Source of the DNA: Crocodylus rhombifer
Taxonomy: Eukaryota; Chordata; Crocodylia; Crocodylidae
NCBI GenBank assembly: GCA_038503035.1
Contig: JAVSML010024007.1
Location: 1-64,000, forward strand
Direction of reading: 5' to 3'
DNA length: 64,000 bases
This document shows positions 57,668 through 64,000 of this stretch, piece after piece. Every line of letters begins with the position of its first letter. The stretch's first letter is position 1. The notes beneath the pieces are model-generated. The model did not search any database. It had not been told where the DNA came from and saw only the letters and a program-made list of their open reading frames with translations. Made by a program: the position numbers and the translations under genes.

Positions 57668-57842
57668 TGAATATCATGATTTCTATGTGAATAGCATTCA
57701 AATATTCTGTTATACTAATGTGATAGATTTGTTCTTGTTTTCATTTTGTATTTAAATGTCATGATTTCTATGTGGATAACAATTCCAGCATTCTGTTGTA
57801 CTGTTGTGGGGTATTTGTTCTTCTTTATTTTGTATTTATTAG
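57668..57842. repeat. Diverged tandem duplication, 85-bp period
   Basis: tcatgatttctatgtg starts at 57674 and again at 57759. Similarity continues through ttctgttRtac...ttgttctt...attttgtattta. Two copies only. Confidence 0.75.
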
Positions 57843-59196
57843 ATTTATTTTTTTCATTTGCACTGTGTATTGCAGATGCAGATGTAGATCTTACTGTGTT
57901 AGAAATACAACTACATGTATAAGTAATTTTTTATACTTCATTATACTTTTTTGTAATCTGAGATAAAAAAAGAGAACAAAAACAATTTCATCACACAACT
58001 GTTTGTTTACCCTACAATATTTCCCCATTATAATTTAGCATTTTTCTTTTATAACTGCAGCCCAATAATCATAACTGCCATTTGTTTAATAATTATATGC
58101 ATTATTGTTTAGTTCATATATCATCCTATTCTATAGGTAGTGTATGATGGCTATCATGGGATTTGCAGTTGGAGGTTTATCTTGACAAATCTGTGTCCTT
58201 CCAGTCCACAATAAGTCTTATTTTTTTAAAGGTCAAATATTTCTTTTATTTTCCTATCAGGTAAACCACTATTTTCTACACTTTTTCAATTGTTCTTTAA
58301 ATAATGGAACCTCAAATCTGTACCAATTATGGTATTGCCATTCTACTTCAATCCAGCAAGTTCTCAGAAAAAGAGAGCAGAGGAGAGTCAGGGACTTCAT
58401 TTATTCTTCTCCCGTTCCTCCCTCAGCCCTAGATAAATGCATTTGATAACATCGTTATATATTTTAAGGAAGCAGTGATGGCACACATAGTTTAAACAAA
58501 TGTTTTTAAGTTTATCTTTCAACAAGACTCCTGAAGTTTGTCATTAGATGAATCAATGGTGAAATGTTACCTTTGAGTATTCATCAGTTTTCAGTGAACT
58601 TACCTTAAAATGGCACAAAAGGAATAGAGAAAGTGCAACATGTATTCCTGTAGATTTTTTGCATTGAGAAATCTTCTTCCATCAGATGATCTTTCAGAAG
58701 TAAAAGCTTTCAAGACTATACAAAAAATTTCTTTCTTAGGTTCTTTTCTATATCCAGTTCTTAGAACTGATTATAAGTCAAAACCAAAAAAGTATTCTAA
58801 ATATCATTATGTCCATTATATTGTCTATTGGCCTTCAAATATCATAATTTAAAATAATATTTCCCTTTAATTCTACAGAGCAGCCATAACTCCTTGCACA
58901 AGTCCTAATTTTTTATTTACCTCCAGATGTAGTGGATTTTCAGACTTAATCAATCCCATCATGCTTGTTGTTTTCAAGAAACTTTGCAAATCACCTCAAA
59001 AATTGTTTGCTCTGTTTATTTTTAAGCCATAAATCCACTGTTTGTTATCTTCTCATATTAGGGAAGGCGCTTTCCAAAGTTTTTATGGGATTTAAGATAA
59101 CCAGTGGTACTCAAACTTCTCTGTCCTGTGGGCCAGTTGAGTATTGCAGGGATGGTTTGCAGGCTTTATTAGGATATGCAGTAGCAAAGGCTTATT
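57843..59196. other. AT-rich sequence with no recognised feature
   Basis: Nothing supportable seen. Confidence 0.5.
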
Positions 59197-59862
59197 AGTA
59201 CTGTCGCGATGAACCCGGCAGAGCTGGCAAGCCAAGCTCGGGGTCACGGTCACGGTGGATTGGCCGGGTGGTGGCTATTGGCACGGACAGGTGGGATTAG
59301 TGGCTTTGGAGTCTGAGAAGTACCCAGGCGTAGTGGTTTAATAAAGATGGTTTATTTTACTCATGCTTTGAAGCGGAGGCACACAGTTGCTTTCTTCGGT
59401 TACAGTAATAATTCACAGACAACAAAAGGGTCTGTTGGCCCACGAGGTTCAGTCCGAAGACCTAGTCCCAGGGCTGGTCAACAGCTCATTAATGGATGTA
59501 ACATAAAACGAACTGTAACGCGTAGGTAACGAGTCGCGTGACGCCAGTCCACAGCAATGGACAAATTGGGTGGTTGAATACGAAAAGCCGAGGTCGGTAG
59601 CCAGAAGATGAAGCCGCGAAGATGTCAGGTTAGAGGGATTGAGCCGGTCGTAGTCGAAAAAGAGAAGCCAAGGTCGATGGTCCGGAGCCGGGTTAAACAA
59701 AGTCCAGAGGGTGATCCAAAATCGTAAGCCGTTAGTTCGCTCAAAGGTAAGTCAGAAGCCAGATGAGTACAAAAGCAAGTATCAACAGAGTTGAAGGAGG
59801 AGATCAATAGGCCCTGAAGCCTGACTCAGAGAACAGTCCCTGCAGCAGCAGCCTCTGTCTCT

Positions 59863-60034
59863 AGTCCACGCGATCTCCCCCCGAGGGAGGGGCTCACAGA
59901 ACTTTTATATCAATTTGGTAGCCAATCAACGTGCTCTCCGCAGAGAAATTTCTAGCCTGATTACCTCATGTCAGGTTCTGACTGAGCATGCTCTCAGTCA
60001 GGAGCTGACACAGTCTGAGCATGTCTGTGGGGAA
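59863..60034. repeat. 172-bp segment duplicated across the gap (left copy)
   Basis: By eye it is identical to 60181-60352. Both contain the frame MVANQRALRREISSLITSCQ, which is LTR sequence and not a gene. Confidence 0.95.
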
Positions 60035-60134
60035 NNNNNNNNNNNNNNNNNNNNNNNNNNNNNNNNNNNNNNNNNNNNNNNNNNNNNNNNNNNNNNNNNN
60101 NNNNNNNNNNNNNNNNNNNNNNNNNNNNNNNNNN
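60035..60134. other. Assembly gap, 100 N
   Basis: Exactly 100 undetermined bases, a standard placeholder for a gap of unknown size. Confidence 1.
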
Positions 60135-60181
60135 CGCGTGGACTAGAGACAGAGGCTGCTGCTGCAGGGACTGTTCTCTGA
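60135..60181. repeat. 47-bp inverted copy of 59826-59872
   Basis: The first 47 bases after the gap are the exact reverse complement of 59826-59872 and then run straight into the forward duplicated copy. This is the signature of a mis-joined contig end. Confidence 0.95.
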
Positions 60182-60509
60182 GTCCACGCGATCTCCCCCC
60201 GAGGGAGGGGCTCACAGAACTTTTATATCAATTTGGTAGCCAATCAACGTGCTCTCCGCAGAGAAATTTCTAGCCTGATTACCTCATGTCAGGTTCTGAC
60301 TGAGCATGCTCTCAGTCAGGAGCTGACACAGTCTGAGCATGTCTGTGGGGAAAGTAGGTCAACAATGATTGACAGCTCCGCAGGGCACCCAGGGGGCAAG
60401 GACTGGGTGAGCCTTGGAAATTTCCACTCACAGCTTCAAACCGCACATGTCAGTTTAACCTCTTCTGTGTTGGCAGCATATACTCAAAGTTTTTTTCCAT
60501 GACAAGTAC

Positions 60510-62053
60510 TAATAAAGACAATGCTTAGGCTACCTTGTATTCAGGAAGAACAGGTCTGCTGGCCAGGCATCTCTGCTTTCTTGGCTACTCTTGCTGAGTT
60601 GATTTTTTCATTCTGAGCTTTGGGAAAAGGTTCAATTTGTTGCTTGACCCAGGCCCAAAATTGATTTGATGGTTGATTTGACATGCTAATATTTGATCAA
60701 CAATTAGCTTTATTTAAATGTATTTGTTTCATGGAGCTTTTGGAACTGGATGGAACCAGATTTTAGTGCTCTGGGAAAGGGGTCAAGGGATCAACTTAAC
60801 TAAGGCTCTTTATTTTTAGGTGGCTGACCCCAGTCTGTTAATCATCTTGTAATCTTTACTTTAATCAAGATCTTGTTAATCAGTTGAAATTTATAGTTGT
60901 ATTTCTGCTATAGTTTTGAGCTAGCTGAAGGACAGATTTCTTATCTTCTTCCTGGATTGCCTTTTGGCCCTTGGTCAGTTATTTACTAGCTGTGGTCTGT
61001 GGCCTGACAAGGCTGCTTCACTCTTTCCAATCTCAAGGCTGCCTTTGTGTCATAATCATTTGAACATGCTAGCAAAAATACATTTATGATAGCAAAATAA
61101 CTATGAATGCATTTGGTCACCTTAGTTATTAATGTTTTAGGATGCAATTGTAATACACAGTAATACACAGGCCCTCGGCTTGCTATTCAGTTATATTTCT
61201 GCAGCTTTGGTTTAGGTTCCCTGAAAATGGCAAAGCCTGGCATCCACACTTTCCCTGCAATTTGGTTATTCTTTGGATAGCATATGTTTGATTTAAATTA
61301 TAGTGCTGTTTATCACCCATAACTCATGCTGTATATGCTTACATAGCCTCAGAGTGACCCTGTGCACCAGCTCAATCTAGCAACCATAGCCACAACATCT
61401 GGCCCGTAGGGCTTCACAAGATCTAGAAATTTGGCAGCAAGGGAAGTGGTGATTAACACTAGTATCCTTCCCCTTCTGCCACATTTCTGGATCAATGGGG
61501 AGTCCCATAAGTCAGATGACACAGCTCTGTGTGTTGGATATAACCCATTGATTTGAGGTTGATTACCATTGAAATAAGCTGAACTGATCCACCCAGGCTT
61601 ATCTTTAATACTATGAGATCTTTGGCCTTGCTAGCAAAAGAAATGAACATTCGTATTATTTCTGGTGGATTTTGTCATGTCCTGGAGGAATCTAAAGAGC
61701 CTTAAAACACCTAGGTGCACAATTTGTCATAAGTACACCTGGGATACTGTGTTTTAATGAAACAGTAAGGTAGGGAGCATGAAGAGAAACTATGTAAAAG
61801 CAGTTAGCCATAACATTTCATTTTCAAAATATATTTCAACATTTCTAGACTACCCTTGAGTACCATTCTGGCTGGGACAGCTTGAAGAAAATGTTTCCTA
61901 ATGGGCAATTATCACTGTTTTGTTAAGGCGGAGACATTGAAATTTGGTTTGAAAATTTGCGAATTTAAAGATTTTTAGAATTACCTGTGAACTATGTGGA
62001 CTCAAGCATAGTACTAGGCAAGTAAAATGGAAAACAAATGATATTTTCTAGAG
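60510..62053. other. No recognised gene; possible old repeats
   Basis: A 10-bp tandem (taatacacag twice) lies at about 61152-61171. The sequence at 61380-61560 (aatttggcagcaagggaagtg and tgccacatttctgg) loosely resembles the interior of the hAT MITE at 32596. Nothing else was recognised. Confidence 0.4.
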
Positions 62054-62381
62054 CAGTGATTCTCAGCCAGGGTGCCACAGCATCTTAGAGTGTCTTGACT
62101 TTTTTTCAAGGGTGCTATGAAATGTTAGCACCGTTAGGTGTGCAAACATATCTCATCGGTAAACCCAGTGATCCCAAACAGGAATTTATATGGTCAAGAA
62201 CATTCTGCCCTTTTGTGTTCTAGCTAAGTTTTTTGCAGCAGAAGAATAACTATTATTATTCTATAGTAAACAATTCAAAAAAATCTGAGTTGCTATTTTC
62301 AGAAGGGTGCCTCTAGTTTAACAAGGGGTGCCTTGAATCTATTGGGGGGTGCCTGGAGCCTAAAACTGTTGCGTATAATTG
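62054..62381. mobile_element. hAT-type MITE, 328 bp, perfect 8-bp target duplication
   Basis: Left end CAGTGATTCTCAGCCAGGGTG, and inverted right end CAATTATACGCAACAGTTTTAG. TTCTAGAG flanks both sides exactly (62046-62053 and 62382-62389), the 8-bp duplication expected of hAT. The interior repeats gggtgc..., as in Charlie-like MITEs. Non-coding. Confidence 0.85.
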
Positions 62382-62389
62382 TTCTAGAG

Positions 62390-64000
62390 TCTAAGCACAC
62401 CAGTGTATGTGGAAACCACCCAAAAGCATAAAAATTTCATAATTTTTTATTACAATAAATACAGCAGTAACACTTCATACATACTAAAATACATTTTCAA
62501 CAGTCCAAGCTGCAACAGGCTTTACAATGTTTTATGCTGAGTTTTCTTACTTTGAAAACATAATGTTTTTCATAGTTTGTCAATGAATCCACAAAAGTTA
62601 CCTTCATTTTCACAATCACTGAAGTCACAAAAATCTTCCTCTTCAGAACTTTGATTTTCACGTGCCTCATAAAGAATGTTATGCTTACTGCTAGTAAGTG
62701 ATTTCAAATTTTACATTTCTTAAAGGAATTAATGACAGCTTTGAATAACACTTAATCCCAAGTTTTTTATACACACATAATTTTGTATAATGATAGGTCT
62801 TTTGTGACTTGTATAATTATTGTTGTAACAGGGTGAGAGGAGAAGAGAGGATATCTCCACTTGCACTCTTCCCAGGCTGGGATCAGGAGGCAACCTTTAC
62901 AGCTGCCACTGCTGTGGGGATGTCATGTGCTTTGGCACCAACCCAACTGTTCATGTCAGGATGACCTAAATCCAGAAGGGACCGTTTTGTGGCTGGCAAG
63001 GTAATCCCCAGGCAGAAGCACAGAGGACACTGGCAGCATGCCTGAGCTGCAGAAGCTCTAAGTTCCTGGCAGTATTGGGAACTCCCTTGACTTAACTATA
63101 TTAAACTCAACTTAACTATATTAAACTCTATTTGTAGGCAAATAGGACTTCACAGGGCCAGAGGAAGCCATCACTGATTGGTTGAACTGTCTGGTTCAAT
63201 AAGAGAATGACAGTAGTAAGAGGAAGGGGCTGTGGACTGCAGATGGAAGGACACATACCAGGATATGGTGGGGGGCAGACATCCTGCCCAAGTTTTCTTT
63301 TATTTATGGAGGATGGATACCTGGGGATTCCAGGTGGGAAACCAGGACCCTATTTCTAAAGGATGCTTTCAGGCTGAGATGGAAGGGCCAGGTGTCCAGT
63401 GAATCCTTTCAGCCAGCTCACAGGAACCCAAGTGACTACATGTAGATACTGCAGTTTGTGTGGCAGGAGTATAGGGGAAGACGACCCAATAGTACCCCCA
63501 TCTCTGGTCATGCCAGTTTGTGTAGATAGTGTTTCAAGACACCAGTGTGCTATACCCTAGCAGTATAGAACCAGCAGACTAAGACTGCAGAGAATTCAGT
63601 GACCTCTGGGGACCCAAGATTGACTCAAGATAAGCCCAGCCAGGTGGCGGTCCCAGTGAGACTATTCTATCATTTACTAGCAAGTCATGATGTGTGAGTC
63701 TTTAGCAGGGACCAAACCCTTGCCTGGAAAAGTAACAGGCAAGCTTAACCCCAATGGGGGCCCTTGTTAAGACTGTCCTTGCACGTATTTGCAATTCATG
63801 GCATCTCATAAATATGTAGCACCAACTTACACTTCTGCCGAACTCTTTCAGGTTTCTTTCTTCTGGTGAAAATGACAATTCCATTTTACCTATTATTAAT
63901 CACCCATGAAGCACTCAGTCTTCCAGGCTGGGGTGCTTAGCAGATCTCTTTAGCTGCTTCTCTTTTATTAGATTTGTGATCAAGTCATTTTGTCTCTTCA
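62390..64000. other. No recognised gene; a 20-bp tandem duplication
   Basis: acttaactatattaaactc occurs twice in succession (63090-63109 and 63110-63129). The stretch from about 62826 (tgtaacagggtgagaggag) to 63720 is more GC-rich and could be part of an LTR or ERV, but I found no second terminus or coding motif. Confidence 0.4.

Larger units (their letters stand above)
59202..60504 (-). mobile_element. Solo retroviral-type LTR, minus strand, with gap and assembly duplication
   Basis: TGTC...GACA ends are flanked by a perfect 5-bp direct repeat AGTAC (59197-59201 and 60505-60509). Read on minus there is a TATA box GATATAAAAG (complement of 60220-60229, also at 59902-59911 in the duplicated copy) and AATAAA (complement of 59351-59356). 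It spans a 100-N gap with a duplicated 172-bp segment. With the duplication collapsed the LTR would be about 985 bp. CpG content is higher than in the flanks, suggesting a fairly young insertion. Confidence 0.8.

Noticed and set aside
59915..60502. Two frames with the same N-terminus MVANQRALRREISSLITSCQ
   Set aside because: They look like a duplicated gene, but both are LTR sequence repeated across a 100-N gap by probable mis-assembly.

Overview
This looks like non-genic DNA from a large, repeat-rich amniote genome. The best fit is a crocodilian, or possibly a turtle. The reasons are AT-rich single-copy sequence interrupted by many CR1 LINE copies (one full length, several 5'-truncated with CR1-type 3' ends), Harbinger elements with separate nuclease and Myb/SANT reading frames, hAT elements, and solo retroviral-type LTRs. 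I found no host exon, tRNA, rRNA or recognisable ncRNA gene. Nearly all open frames are either transposon relics or chance frames. The species assignment is inference.

Layout. 1-7.1 kb: mostly unannotated, with a CR1 scrap, an old hAT end and a clear TA-flanked Tigger/pogo-like MITE. 7.1-10.8 kb: a decayed Harbinger element with a HARBI1-like nuclease pseudogene on + and a Myb/SANT-type partner on -. 14.1-15.8 kb: an unclassified repeat block with a 100-bp tandem array. 16.1-18.8 kb: a CR1 tail, a microsatellite, a GC-rich fold-back and a non-LTR reverse-transcriptase relic. 19.2-22.1 kb: two neighbouring minus-strand solo LTRs, followed by a 290-bp long inverted repeat.

23.75-28.29 kb is the centrepiece: a full-length CR1 on + with an intact ORF1 (365 aa, coiled coil plus SGNH esterase) and an ORF2 (AP endonuclease plus reverse transcriptase) broken only by two in-frame TGA codons. 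ORF1 ends on T TTA AAC TAA, an in-phase UUUAAAC slippery heptamer. The -1 frame it opens is exactly the ORF2 frame, which has no ATG ahead of the endonuclease domain. This suggests ORF2 could be made by -1 ribosomal frameshifting.

28.6-43 kb: several MITEs, a hAT transposase relic on -, a 155-bp tandem repeat, and a hAT element nested inside a CR1 tail. 43.6-47.5 kb: a second Harbinger relic with a Myb/SANT domain, carrying an LTR-like insertion. 48.6-49.3 kb: a solo LTR with a perfect 5-bp target duplication. 51.9-55.7 kb: two more minus-strand CR1 copies, the second split by a ~667-bp insertion flanked by a 10-bp duplication. 59.2-60.5 kb: a solo LTR holding a 100-N gap whose flanks are duplicated and inverted, probably an assembly error. 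62.05-62.38 kb: a hAT MITE with a perfect 8-bp duplication.

The four clear LTRs are solo and all lie on the minus strand. No genes work together here in a pathway sense. The coherent functional units are the CR1 ORF1/ORF2 pair and the Harbinger nuclease/Myb pairs, of which only CR1 is close to intact.
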